From Isoetes taiwanensis (taxonomy: Eukaryota; Streptophyta; Lycopodiopsida; Isoetales; Isoetaceae), in the NCBI GenBank assembly GCA_021234155.1, contig JAJEKV010000024.1, positions 16,019,030 through 16,083,029 of the forward strand: a stretch of DNA of 64,000 bases. The letters run 5' to 3'. A model generated the notes under the pieces. That model was given only the letters and a program-made list of their open reading frames with translations. It ran no database searches and was not told the DNA's origin. Both the position numbers and the translations under genes were made by a program. Every line of letters starts with the position of its first letter. Position 1 is the stretch's first letter. Of this stretch, positions 46,441 through 58,572 are shown in pieces.

Positions 46441-46834
46441 TGCATGTTGTAAATTGTCTCTGAATTGTATTTTAGATACAAACAAGTAACTAGCTAGGTA
46501 GCCAAACTAGCTATGTAGGCAAATCGGCAGCAAAGGTGAAAGAAACGGCAGCAAATTCGGCACACAAAATCCGTTCTGTTCAAGTCCGCAGACCTTTCCA
46601 CCGCATAAACGAAAAATACAGTCTGTTCTATGTTTTTAACACTTTGGCCGTTTTTAGCACGTCCCAATAATAATAATCTACATGACTGTTCAAACATTAT
46701 TCATATGAATGCCATCACTGCATGTAATTATAGTAGCAAAAGGGGGCTTCCATTATGAGCCCTTGATCTCGAACTAAAGATAGGGGAAAATTAGACAACA
46801 CAAAAACTATACAAATATGAGGCTAAAATATAGT

Positions 46835-46955
46835 GCGCACTCTAGATGTACGCATTAGTACGTTTTTTGAAATACGCCCATGAAATCATATGAAAACCAT
46901 GCCAAAAAGCGTATAAAATCACAAAAAAAACCCCCTGTTATAATGCTAGATATTT
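46835..46955 (-). repeat. foldback repeat family, copy G (right arm only)
   Basis: The minus strand reads ATATCTAGCATTATAACAGG, a T-run, ATACGCTTTTTGGCATGG, TTTCATATGATTTCATGG and ATCTAGAGTGC, like the right arms of B, C and E. Confidence 0.8.
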
Positions 46956-47059
46956 ATGTACAAAAGTGTGAGAAGTTATGAGCAAGAGATCAAGCACGTC
47001 ATTTTAATCGTTTATGTCATCTTTATTACCTTCACTTCCTGCACTATCGATTAGGAAGT

Positions 47060-49081
47060 GATTAAGCTATCTTCGTCATCACTAGCAACAGATGGTAAAG
47101 CATTGTCACCACCACTCTTTTCTTCATTTTCTTCTTCGTAATTACAAGCCTTCTTGAGCAACTTGATCATCTGCTGACATAGCCAACTGTCAGATTTAAA
47201 TATAAAATCATAGCAAAGTATACAATTTTTTTATACGTTGAGCTCATCCCCAAGACCCACTTTCTTGGCTCTCTTTTCCTTACCTTAGCTTCACATTTCT
47301 AACTTATATCTTCCCTTGAAGGCGCTTAACTGCACATGTGACAAGACAATGAACCTTGAGTTTAGTCACTAACACTTCTTCTTTGATTGTATCAGTTATT
47401 TTTTCTATATATCCAGAAATATCAATCTTTGTCATCATCCTCAGTTGGAAGAGCAATCAATATGCTTTTTGCAATCTATGACATTATTACGGAATCCTGC
47501 CTGGAGCATCTTGGTCGGAGTTACATGATACGACCCTCCTCTTCTTCCATTGAGCACGCTACTGTAGCATTACTTGAGCTTGCTTGATTCCAGGGTTAAT
47601 GGAAGATATTAGACTACCCAAAGTGTTTATGCAGCTGCTTAACACTCAAGTTTTGAACCACAATCCCACCACTATCAGTCTTCTAATGTGTACTTAAAGC
47701 CCAAAGAAATTCCATTCTCAATAGTTTGTACGGGGTATTTTTCTTTTGTTGTGTCTCCTTCAATCCTGAAAGTTGCTCTGCATGTTCTACTTGTCGAACT
47801 TCAATTATTAGTTGTGGTGACTTGTTTCCCTTGCAAGTAATTGTCTCTGTTGTTCAAGTAGAACTTGTTGTGGTGTTGGAAATAAGATAATTCAACTTGT
47901 TGACAGCCTGTTCTCTAGCATCACGCTTTGGGGGAGGGGAGGGGGATTTAATTTCTCTAAAGTCAACATTCTCCTTGCATTGGAGTGTAAGAGTTTGCAA
48001 TAATTCGAACTAAAGTTGGAGCAAAAATCCTTTGAAGATGCATTGAAGATCTATTGAATACTTGGTGAATCTGATCATGAGTATGACGTACAAACAGAAA
48101 TCAAACTTCACTTTCTTAAAGATCTCGAGTTTCACTAGGATAGCATAGTAATTAAAGAGAGTATGATTTTTGTTCTCTGAAATCCTTGTCTTTGAGGATC
48201 CTCTCCAATGTCTTGCATCCAATGACTTCAGATTTTATCCACAGTAAACACTCGATTTTCTCCACAGTAAACACTCGATCACCATGAAAATTAGAATGTG
48301 TAAAGAAACTTTGCACTTTAAACTGTTTTTGAAGACCATTGCACCTACCAGGTGGACCTTCATGAAAATTGAGGAAATGAGGTAGAGTTGATTTTTTCTG
48401 GCCAATACTAGCAATTACAACATTTGATTTTATTTCCACTTTCTAAAACTTCTTCATTTGAAATTATAAAATCATTCAAAATAGCCATAATCTGATATAT
48501 GTCCATTTTCTAGCTTTTCGAGTCTTTTGCTTCTTCTAGCTTCAATTCTACCATAATGTTCAGTGTTCAATTTTGCATCATCTAGCAGCATTTTAGTTTG
48601 TGTATTTTGCCTTCTTTGTGCCACATCTTGTAAGGTTCCTAGAATCCAACTATGCTTAGTTGCTTCTTCTGCAAGATTTAAAATCCATTTTGTTTGCATT
48701 TTGTTTTTAGAAATTTTGACAAACGTGATTTCAAGGTTCCAAATAGTATAACTTCATGTTCTTCATTGAGCATCGAGCAGATCCTGCAGAGTCAGGTCAT
48801 CTACAGCTTTGCGCCCTATGATATTTAACTGAATATCCAGTTCTTTAGCTGGGAAGTTTATGAAGTCCAGAAGAAGAAGGACAAGAGCCTCTCTTTTTTG
48901 TTGCCAAAAGCTTCAGAAAACATGGCCTCGTATTATTGTATCGCCATACTTCATTTCTTTTCAGCAATTTCTTTGAGGCCATAGCATGAAACATGGCTTG
49001 TTTGAGCTGGACAAACCTATGCACCAGTTCTTGTCTTGATAATGTGGTATCTTCCTCATCCGAGTTGGCAGCCTCACCCAT
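47060..49081 (-). CDS. unrecognised exon-like segments on the minus strand (possible decayed gene)
   Basis: Several stretches look protein coding in series. ATG at 49079-49081 opens MGEAANSDEEDTTLSRQELV…KKLLKRNEVWRYNN, then, after a one-base shift near 48900, LLDFINFPAKELDIQLNIIG and DDLTLQDLLDAQ. Next are NLAEEATKHSWILGTLQDVA (48472-48699), VVIASIGQKKSTLPHFLNFH…FTVEKIECLLWIKSEVIGC (48152-48439), and an acidic end, KKACNYEEENEEKSGGDNAL…DDEDSLITS (about 47064-47180). Splice sites were not all resolved. No known domain was identified, and I make no functional claim. Codon texture and acidic tail suggest a nuclear protein or a transposon accessory protein. Confidence 0.35.
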
Positions 49082-49209
49082 TGCTCTAATCGCTCCTCCC
49101 CGTCTTCTCGGTCTCCTCAGCTCCCCTTGTAATACATCATCATCAATGGTTAGATTCCAGACAAAGATTTTATACACACCCTAGTATTTTTAAAATCTGT
49201 TCCAGGCCT

Positions 49210-49770
49210 AATCAGCCTTTTTCCCTCTTAGAAATTTGTGAGCCATAGTTGCAGTTTGTAATTCATCAAGGAAAACTTTCTTGATCCAAGTTAAGCTCGG
49301 CCTTTTTTTACCCAATGCAACTCTGTTCCTATGCTTCCAAATTACCCAACTGCATAAAGTTCTAGTTGTATTGAACCTTTTGCATTCAGCAGCAATAAAC
49401 TCTAAGAAATTGGAATCATCTGGAGTGCCTAGGTTGATTTAGGAGGTCCAGCTCCAAAATTCAACCACCCATAGACATAGAAATATATGGTTAGAAGTAT
49501 CCTCACCTCCAAATTGAAGACAACTACTGGATATATTGTCATCATATTTGAATCTGCTGAGGTTAGTGGGGAGACTCTGGTGTATAAGTAAACATCTAAA
49601 GGTTTTGACTTTGTTAGCCGTGTAGATAGGCCATCCCTTGTCACAAATACTTTCTATCTTCACTTCTTCACAACCCCAAAGCCTTGCTGCTTTGGATGAC
49701 TTTTGGCCACATAATGCTTCATATACTCCCGTAACTGAATAAAATTCTTTGCTCTATAATAACCATTGGT
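49210..49770 (-). pseudogene. LINE ORF2 C-terminal fragment (zf-RVT)
   Basis: Minus-strand reading: KIESICDKGWPIYTANKVKT, FRCLLIHQSLPTNLSRFKYD, CLQFGGEDTSNHIFLC, WVVEFWSW, then VIWKHRNRVALGKKRPSLTW and KVFLDELQTATMAHKFLRG. This is the zinc-binding and extreme C-terminal region of plant L1-type ORF2, with typical CxxC…H…C spacing (first Cys pair reduced to C..F). Stops occur near 49440. It is a different subfamily from the 6-7.4 kb LINE. It directly precedes the unrecognised minus-strand segments. Confidence 0.7.
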
Positions 49771-50026
49771 TAGAATTCTCACTAAATTCATCATATACCC
49801 CAACCTTTGCCTTCTGATAGATCTTTCTATCTATGTCAGATCCTTTGGTTACCCTTTTTATTTCCTCCCAGGATTTCCATCTATTGTTAGTCCTAAGATC
49901 CTCAATCTTCTAAATGTCTGCTTCTACCCATTGTATGTATTTCTGTGGAGTTGAAGTGTCAGGCATCCTTTTCTTTCAGAAGCCAGGTCTAGATGCCATA
50001 AGAAATTCAAGTCTTTACATCTTGCA

Positions 50027-51601
50027 TGTGACGTTTCCCTAGAATATACAATATAAACATGTATATCATAGACCACGTCACTATACAAATATACATTAGT
50101 AGACTTGTATGCACCAAGTGTGGGGCCATGGCCAAGTTATTTACATAACTTAGCCAACCTTAGGATATGACCCATTTCCACATGGCTTCACTCTATAGGT
50201 GACCCGCCATATGGACGCACCCTACTAGAGCCAAGTGGCCTCATGTGAACCCTAACACATAAAAAGCCAAACCCTAAATCTAGACCACTTTGGCTCCACC
50301 AACGTCTAACCCACCAGCACGTGCCCACAGCTCCGATTCGAGGATCGTTTTTGACAGCCGAGAGGTTGTGGTAGTCGTCCAGAAGCACAAGCATAGCAGA
50401 GGAGGGTCATCTACTCGAACCACCTGCTAGAGATGGAAAACTAGGGAGCCGGAGGCAGCTCGTCAGGAGGACTTCGCATAGACTCCAGTTGAGTTGCAGT
50501 AGAGCCATTCTAAAACCTATAGTTCTGAGCATGAACCCTAATCAATGAACCCTAACTCTAAGTTAGTTGCATGTGATTAAGATCAGTTGTTATTCTTGTT
50601 ATTTATCATGTTATATTGATATATGATGATGGTTGATCTTATGTTTGCACCTCTTGTGCATTGGGAACCTAATAGCCATTATTTAGATGATGCTCCTAGT
50701 TAGACCCATTAGTTCCCATTATTATGTGGCCTGTGCATAGAGTCCACTTGGCTACGGTAGCTATGGAGTGACCGAACACCATATAACAGGGTCAGTGGCA
50801 AAGTGGAGGGAGGTCCTTGCTGAGCGCGGCTACTGGGGACCCATAGCGGGTTAGGCTTATAGTCAGTCACTTCGTGTGGGCCGGGTATGAGTCCGACACT
50901 TCCTGGGTCAATGGTGTCACCTTGACTCTCAAGAGCTGCAGGTGTCGGTTCGGCCTGGCTATTGTTTTGGAGAATTCAGTCGGGTACGGATGTGTGTCAT
51001 CACAATCCTCTAGCTGCCCATGGAGCCACTGCAACCCTTCCTACCTCACCGGACCGAGGAGATGCAACCTGGAGTAGTCTCATTAGGTAATACCATGGGA
51101 TTACAGCTCCGGTAGGTTATAGTCATGACATAGCCCGATTTAGCCTATCTACAAAGTATGCACACGAGGGGCAGATGGAGTGGTCAACCCTAGCCATTGT
51201 CTATTACCAGACCGAGTCATTGCCATAAGTTGGTCTGATCTATCTGGAGACCCTAGCCATCAGTCGGTTCCCCCTTTGAGTCTGAGCTTGGATAGGAGCC
51301 TCTATTTGATGTTTTTGATGCAATGGTTGTATGGTTGTATTTAATGATATGGATGGATGGATTACCACTACCCTTTGAGGTAGTTTGTTGTTGTTAATTC
51401 TAGTGCTTACATTGTCATGTTGCTTTCCTGGTGTAGGAGCCCATAGAGAACGGGCCGGAATGACACCTCCGTGTTCTCTGCTCGTCGTGTGGCCATCCTA
51501 AGACGGGGGTTAGATGAAGGGCCCATGTGACAGATGTTGTTGGATGGGGAAGGTCCATCGATATATATGACATGTTGTCATATATAACGCAAGGAGCATC
51601 A
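50027..51601 (+). mobile_element. LTR of a Ty3-type retrotransposon (plus orientation)
   Basis: It begins TGTGACGTTTCCCTAG and ends GGAGCATCA, three bases before a primer-binding site. Blocks such as CACCGGACCGAGGAGATG, TTTAGCCTATCTACAAAGTA and GAGGGGCAGATGGAGTGG are also present, diverged, in the minus-strand LTR at 57065-58572, so the two belong to related elements. Start and end are placed from TG…CA and homology, and the 3' partner LTR was not found. Length about 1.57 kb. Confidence 0.7.
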
Positions 51602-51604
51602 TAA

Positions 51605-51616
51605 TGGTATCAGAGC
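51605..51616 (+). other. primer-binding site, initiator-Met tRNA type
   Basis: TGGTATCAGAGC is the complement of the 3' end of plant initiator methionine tRNA, the standard minus-strand primer of many plant LTR retrotransposons. It follows the LTR end by three bases. Confidence 0.9.
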
Positions 51617-53020
51617 AATGATTTTGGTTGCCCAAGGTCAAGCACTAGCCATTATGCTAAGTAGCTAACTAGCCTAGTAAAAAATTTTGGATGTAAATCC
51701 CAAATATGAACCTCGGAAATTGAAAGAATTTTTTTCTTCCATCGTTAGAATGTCATTAGCAAGTTAAATCTAGTGGTTAGGGTAAGCTAATTTTGAATAG
51801 AGAGTCAAAGAAAATGGTGTGAAATGACCAATATTTGGCCCAAAACAAATAGGAAATTTCTGAAAGATAGATAAGTAACTAGAAAAAGTACTTTAATTAA
51901 TAATCCTTAGTACATTCACACTTAAAAAAGTGGCCACTAAAAATCTCTTGAAAAGTAATCCCATTCCTTAGATCTTTCAAGATTCTATTCTCGAGCCCTT
52001 TCCTATTGTAAGGCGAATTTTAAGGGAAATTTTCTAGTCGTCATGGAGTACACCAAATAAGCAAGTTTTACCCGAAAGGTGAACCAGGTGGGATGGAGAC
52101 TCTAATAGCTCAAATTCACCCAACAATCCCTTGACACCATGATGGACCAAGCCCTCAATGCTTTTGGAAGTTCCTCTGAGGAATGGGAGCTGACATCTTC
52201 ACAAGAAGAAGTGGCCCAATAGGAGCCTAACAGGGAGAGCAAACCAAGGAGGTAGAGGAACAAGCACACCAAAGGATAGAAGGTAAGAGAAGGGGAGGAG
52301 GACCTGGAAAAGCACATAAAATAATGGGAAGATCGGCCAACGGGGGCGATAATAATACGAGAGCCAGAGAAAAAAGTACTCTAATAGGAGGAGGACAAAA
52401 AATAAGCAGCAAGGCTACCAATTCTAGTATGTTCAAAGACATAGAAATCGACGAAAATTTATGTGACAAGGGAGAACCCCTTCAAGTTGAAGCATGATAT
52501 CGAACAGAAAAAGAAGGAAGTATATATGGAATGATAGTTTACAATTCATGGTGCTATAAGCAGACAGTTTCCAAGTTCATCAAAAGCATCAAGATCTAGC
52601 CTCAACAAGCCACCTTCTCCAATTAGCAATGCACAAACCTCTCGATAACGTCATTTAAGGAGATAGTCAAAAGTACAAGACCGATATTAGGGTCCGTGAT
52701 TCCAATGATGTTGTAATGCTGCCAAGGAGCATATGAGGCTGAGATGACTCAACTTTTGAAACGCAGACTCGTATGCCATTCATTTAGAAAGAGCAATGGC
52801 GAAAGGGGAGAAAAAAAAACAAGAGATATCACGCAGTTATGAATAGAATTTAGTATTTTGTAAGCTATGCTAGTTATAAGTTGTAAAAAGCTATGCTAAT
52901 TATAAGTTTTTATCTAGCTCCCATAATGTTAGTTCATGCAAAGTTAGGGCTAGCAATTTTACATTGTAGATTATGGTAGGTTGTGCAAGTTATGGTAGTT
53001 TTGGGGTTGTTAAATCTAAG
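51617..53020 (+). other. retroelement internal region, unresolved
   Basis: Downstream of the primer site. 52090-52830 has a purine-rich plus strand with many stops and may be a worn gag-like or spacer region (CDKGEPLQVEA, MIVYNSWCYKQTV). No zinc knuckle or protease motif. It could belong to the LTR element or to a separate older one. Confidence 0.35.
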
Positions 53021-53024
53021 TTTG

Positions 53025-53240
53025 CCAAAGGTTGGCACACGCCCTATTCCATGCCATGTTGGCACAACCCCTGCCCTATTCCATACCAAGTTGGCACAAG
53101 CCCTATTCCATGCCAAGTTGGCACAAGCCCTATTCCATGCCAAGTTGGCACAAGCCCTATTCCATGCCAGGCACAAGCCTTGCCCCATGTGATTGTACGA
53201 GTTGAGTTTGCTAAATGTTGGCACAAGCCATACCCCATGC
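53025..53240. repeat. 27-bp minisatellite
   Basis: TTGGCACAAGCCCTATTCCA plus TGCCAAG is repeated in tandem about six times, with edge variants (GCACAACCCCTGCCC, GCCAGGCACAAGCC). Open frames here are products of the repeat. Confidence 0.93.
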
Positions 53241-53751
53241 CTATTATGTTTTCTAATGCCTAATGAGTCTAGGTGACTCATCCCGCATCAGAGAGCTTAA
53301 AATAAATTACTTACCTAGTTCTAGCCAATTTCAAGCTGAGAAACTTTGAATAAGGATGAGTTGTATGCCATTGAGGTTAGATTACTTAAGAATAAGAGTG
53401 CAGCCAGACTACAACCAACTTCGTCATCATCAGCTCTGATTCTCCGTGGTAGCTACATCAACCTTGACAGTATCATCTCCTTGCCGAAAGATCATGATGG
53501 ACTCATAGCCTTAGAGATTAGAGGTCCAGCAACAACAAAAAGAGGGCTTAACTCTTAAGAAAAAGAGGTCCAACAAGGTTATAGATCCTACACATGGATG
53601 CAAATAGGCTTAACTCTTAAGAAGGAGGAGAGGTTGAACAAAAAGTGCCATTTTGCAACTAATAAGCGTGACGACCATACGGATATTCGTAATACTCGTA
53701 TGTACAAAAGATGGTCATCACATGGATGTAAAAAGGTAGTTGCACAAGACA

Positions 53752-53812
53752 GGATTTGAACTCGCAACCTTCCAATTGCGAATCACACACCCTTGCCAAG
53801 TGCGCTACCAAT
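53752..53812 (-). other. tRNA-like pol III promoter relic (A box and B box)
   Basis: The minus strand has TGGTAGCGCACTTGGCAAGG (53791-53810), a good A box, and GCGAGTTCAAATCC at tRNA spacing, a B box (T-loop 53754-53760). D- and T-stems do not pair well, so this is a decayed tRNA or SINE head. It lies inside the internal region of the LTR complex. Confidence 0.5.
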
Positions 53813-54219
53813 ATTTGTTGAAGAACTTCCTTCACGTCTTTCTCATATGTGGGACTATATCCAGGAGGTTCTAGAATATTCTAGAACCTAAACGCATGCG
53901 TGACACTTGGCGCAATCGCATCCATTGGAGTGGCGCGATCCTGACCGTTGGCCTAGATATATGAAGAGGCACCTCCTTCTTGTCGAACCATTCCAGTTCA
54001 ACGCCAGTCTTGAGCCTTCTAGGCATCTGTCTCGTGTTCTTGCTTGCCTTCGGGTCATTGTACTCTTGATTCCTATTTCTTTCGTATTTCTTGTGTATTT
54101 TCTGCGTATTTTCCTTGTTCTCGCGTAGGTTTGTGACAATTTGAACCGGAATCCCTTACCGGTTCTTGCCTGCTCTGATTCTAAGGATTTCTTTATCCAT
54201 ATTGGGCGATTCCGGACTC

Positions 54220-56825
54220 TATGGAGGAGGTTTCATCCTTATTACAGTAGGTCCAGCAACTTATTCAAGTATGCCAGCAGTTGCAGTTGGATAATAAGGA
54301 GCTTCAAGAGGAGGTCATCGGAACCTAAGATCAGCCTGCCAGAAAATTTTGATGGCACTAGATCCAAGCTCCGAGGTTTTTTAAACTAGATTCGTCTTGC
54401 TATTTGGCTCCACCCTCACAAGTATCCTACAGATCGAGAACAGGTCGGACTAGTTGGCTATCTTCTTTCTAGGTCAGCCTTGAGTTGGTTTGCCCCCCTG
54501 CTGGAGAAAGGGGCTCCTGAATTGCAAAATTTTGCTTTATTCACTGCAGAGCTCGAGGCATGCTTTGGAGACACCGATCGTCAGTGCACAGCAGTCACGA
54601 AACTTTGCAATCTAAGGCAAGGCTCTCGTCCAGCTTTAGTATATGCATCGGAATCTCGTCAAATTGCGATAGATACTGCCTGGGATGATGTTAAACTTCG
54701 AGATTGTTTCCGAAGGGGATTACATAAGGATGACAAAGATATGCTGTTGTCTATGGAGGATCCTCAGATTTTGGAAGAAGCCATCAGATTTGCGGTTCGA
54801 TATGATAATCGACTCTTCAAACGCAGGCAGGAGAGACATAGTAAGGTCTTCCCAATCACACAAGCGCCTGTAGCTACGCCTTCCTCGGTTTCATCTGTAG
54901 AATCCAACAGGTTCAGACCTGAGCCTATGCAGATTGATCGGGCAGTTCGAGGATCTGTATCTGTCGCTGAGAAGCAGCATTGGAGAGAGGCTAATCTTTG
55001 CCTCTATTGTGGAGGAGCTGGTCATATTTCTCGTGGATGCCCTGTAAAGCGTCCAAATCAGTCAAAAAATCGTTCGAGCCCCGTCCAGTAGTAGGACTCT
55101 CTCGACGGTTGCCTGACATTCCTTCAACTCCTCCCACATGTGACGAAAATTTTATTCCCTCGGACAAGGTCAGTAAAGAATTTTTTATCTCTATTTCATT
55201 GGGGTCGGAGGATGGGAGGATAGAGACGATGGCACAACTTGAATATGGTGCAAATGCCTGCTTCATGGATAGTATGTTCGCTACTAAGCATGCCATTCTT
55301 AGAAGCAGTGTCGAGCATCCTAGGTCTGTTAATGTGATTGAAGGTCGTGAGATCTCTTCAGACGCAATCACAGAATGTACTGCACCTCTTCACGTTTTGT
55401 TCGAGGGAGCTTCTTGTAGCATTTCCTTCAATCTAATTGCTAGCCCACATGCGCCAGTGGTCTTGGGTCTGCCCTGGCTTGAGCTACATAACCACAGATT
55501 GATTGGCGTACTAGATCCTTTCGGTTTGCTGGTTCGAGCTCTAGTTCCAGTTCATCTGTAGTTCAAGCCTCTGCACCGGGCTCTTGTCTCTGCTCCAGTT
55601 CATGTCTCAGATTCTGACCATATTCTAGATGATGTCCCAGCTTCAGTTCTTGTTCCAGTTCCTGCTCCAGTTCCTGTTCTAGTTGCTCCTACTTTTGCTC
55701 ATGTTCCTGCTCTTGCTCCTGTTCTTGATCCTGCTTCTGTACGGCTTCTTCGTGCCCTCAGCTCCGTATCTCAAAGATCTCTCTTTACAAGTTTATTAGA
55801 TCTGGTAGGCAAGATCCCAGATCAGCATTTGCAATCCAAGTCCATCCTTCGACTAGCTCTGTTTTAGAAAAGTCTGCTCCTATCCTTCCTGATAAGTACA
55901 AGGATTTTGGCGATGTCTTTGATAAGGTCAAAGCCAGCAAGCTTCTGGAGCATCGTCCTTATGACTGCCCCGTTGATCTTCAGCCAGGGACGACCCCGTC
56001 ATTTGGCCCTATCTATGGCTTGTCGCCAACAGAATTGGAGACTTTGCGGACCTATATCGAGGAGAATCTTACAACTGGGTTTATCCGACATTCTCAGTCA
56101 CCCGCATGAACTGCCATCTTCTTTGTTTCCAAGAAGGATGATTCTTTGCGGTTGGTTGTGGATTATCGCCTTAACAAGATCACTGTGCATAATCGCTATC
56201 CTCTCCCTCTAATTTCAGAGTTACTTGAGCGGCTACAAGGTGCACGATACTTCACGAAAATTGATCTTCGAGGTGCCTATAATCTTATCTGCATCAGGGA
56301 AGGTGATATGTGGAAGACAGCGTTTCAAACTCGGTACTATGGTCATTTTGAGTATACCGTCATGTCTTTCGGCCTTACCAATGCTCCAGCAGTCTTTCAG
56401 CATATGGCTAACGATGTTTTTCGGGAGTTTTTGGATCTTTTTGTTATCGTCTATCTAGATGATATTCTGGTTTATTCAAAGACTTTGGAGGAGCATGAAG
56501 AACATGTCAGAAGGTCCTTCGGAAGCTACGGGAATATGGACTTTATGCCAAGCTGGAGAAGTGTCAGTTCGAGCAAGACAATGTCGGGTTTCTGGGCTAC
56601 CGCATCACGTGTCAGGGTGTTACCATGGATGTAGAGAAGGTCAGCACAGTTCTTGATTGGGAACACTTTCCTTGGTCAAAGACGTACAATGCTTCTTGGG
56701 GTTTGCCAATTTTTATCGCCGCTTCATCAAGGACTATTCGGAGATCGTCTTGCCTTTGACACGTCTCACCAGGAAGGATGTTCCTTTTAAGTACAATTCA
56801 AGCAGAATCAGCATTCATCCGAGCT
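54220..56825 (+). pseudogene. Ty3-type gag-pol, truncated after reverse transcriptase
   Basis: Order: a coiled-coil-like leader (ATG at 54220, soon stopped), gag capsid (KISLPENFDGTRSKLRGFLN…RRGLHKDDKDMLLSMEDPQI), a CCHC knuckle CLYCGGAGHISRGCP, a protease-like segment, a Val/Pro-repeat linker (55600-55740), and reverse transcriptase ([53 protein letters not shown]). The gag/RT style resembles the Tf1/sushi-type Ty3 lineage by memory. Defects: stops in the gag leader, the protease catalytic DSG replaced by EYG (AQLEYGANACFMD), TGA at 56107-56109 within SPA-TAIFF, shifts near 56515 and 56690, and loss of RNase H and integrase. The reading ends at the junction with the minus-strand element near 56830. 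Confidence 0.88.
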
Positions 56826-56834
56826 ACCTGGAGT

Positions 56835-58572
56835 AAGTTATGACGCCTATAAAACTCGAATCTCTGGCTCCACCATCTGACCTTAATCACTCTACTAGAG
56901 AATACTCTCCTACACACTAGGTCATTCCTCCCATAACTAGGCCAACTAACATGCTAACTACAGAGTTTGACTACTTTAACCTACGAGAAAGTACCGTCAA
57001 CTAACGAGTTAGGCTATGGCCCGTGCAATGATTTTGGTCCACCAAAACCATGCTCTGATACCACTGTGACGCTCCCAAAATCTATACGATGCTCCATCAT
57101 CTAAATATGGGAATTCCCCTGCCATGGCGTCTACTTCACCCTGGTAAGGCCCTCCGTCATACTCGGACCACTCGGGATGGTCAAGTGTCTGGGTGAGGAA
57201 CACGGTGGTGTCATTCGTCCCACGTCCTCTATGGAAACTCCTATACAGCGGAAGCATACATACACGTTAGTATACAAAAATCATGCTAAAATAATATACC
57301 ACCACGAAGGGTGGCCCATCCACCATCATACCTCCAAAAGGCAGTACATCCATAATAACATAAGCTAAACACCATGACAAGGCACTACCCAGGCTCAGAC
57401 TCCAAGGGGTCAACTGACGGTTAGGGCCTCAAGATAACAACCATAACATGGCGTTGACTGGCATAAGACGATGGCTAGGTAGTCCACTCCATCCGCCCCT
57501 CCTGTGCACACTTTGCAGATAGGCTGAACCATGCTATGACATGCTTGTAGCCCTCCAGAGACGCAATCCCAAGGAATCACCCTACAGGACTCTACTTCGG
57601 GTTACATCTCCCCGGTCCGATGAGGCAGGTCGGAGAGGCGTCTCCTCCCCGAGCATGACGGATCCCTGGGTGTGCTAGAGAACACGTGCCGCATCAGCGA
57701 CCCCCGCATCCGTATTCGACTTACTCCCCTAAATCTAAAGGCCAGCTCACCTGCTCGTTCGAGTCCAGGGCGTCCATATAGGTACGTCTCTGGGACCCAG
57801 GGAGTGTTAGACCCATACCCGGCCCACACATAGTGACCGATTAAGGCAAGACCCCACCCCCGATTCACCATCATACTCGTTATCTGGTGCTGAACCACAT
57901 CATAGCATCCTCAGCCAGGTTGGCTCTTGTGCACAGGCCGCATTTATTGGGTATTAAGGGGTTTAGCTAGAGACATCTCTACTGCTAAGAGGCTTTTAGG
58001 TCTCTACCCTTCCCTTAATTCCCAATACATGGAAGGAGCAGGAAGGAAGAATATAAACACCATCTAAGTATCCAGAACAATATACGAAAGAGAATTTAAT
58101 CATTCCATCTATTCAAAGAAGTGTCAGCAGAAATAGAAGTTATCTAAGGACTAACCAGTCTCTTGGGTGGAGTCGTTGTCAGGGAAGGCTTCCACAGCTT
58201 GAGGTTGTTGGTAAGTACTGGCAAGGACAGGCTAAAGCTGGTAGCTGCTGCTCCTCCTCACTCTCCAATTCGAATTTGGGTTGAAATGGGAGGTAGGACC
58301 CCTATTTCTCCAACCAAAATAGCAAGTCCCCCTTGGCCAATCGATTTGGGCCAAGTGGCACCTCCTCATTGGTTATATTTAATTAATTAGACTCCAATTT
58401 GCATAATTAGGTTAATTATGCTAATAAAATCCTTAATTATCCATTGGTTTTATTAGCATAGCGAATAAAATCCATTTTAGGTGAACCCCACTTGGGCCCC
58501 TAGGCCTAGCAACATGCTGGTGACGTGTCATGGTATACATACGTATACCATATAAATACCTGAAATGTCACA
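56835..58572 (-). mobile_element. minus-strand LTR with primer-binding site and leader
   Basis: The LTR spans 57065-58572: on the plus strand it starts TGTGACGCTCCC and ends AAATGTCACA, giving TGTGAC…GTCACA ends. Its promoter side (minus strand) carries TATTTATATGG near the start. The primer site is 57052-57063 (GCTCTGATACCA, the complement of TGGTATCAGAGC). About 215 bp of leader continue to about 56835, where the element is cut. It is related to the LTR at 50027-51601 but clearly diverged, and in opposite orientation. Confidence 0.8.

Noticed and set aside
52934-53281. ORFs with repeated WHGIGLVPT or KLAQALFHA
   Set aside because: Frames of the 27-bp minisatellite, not a protein repeat under selection.
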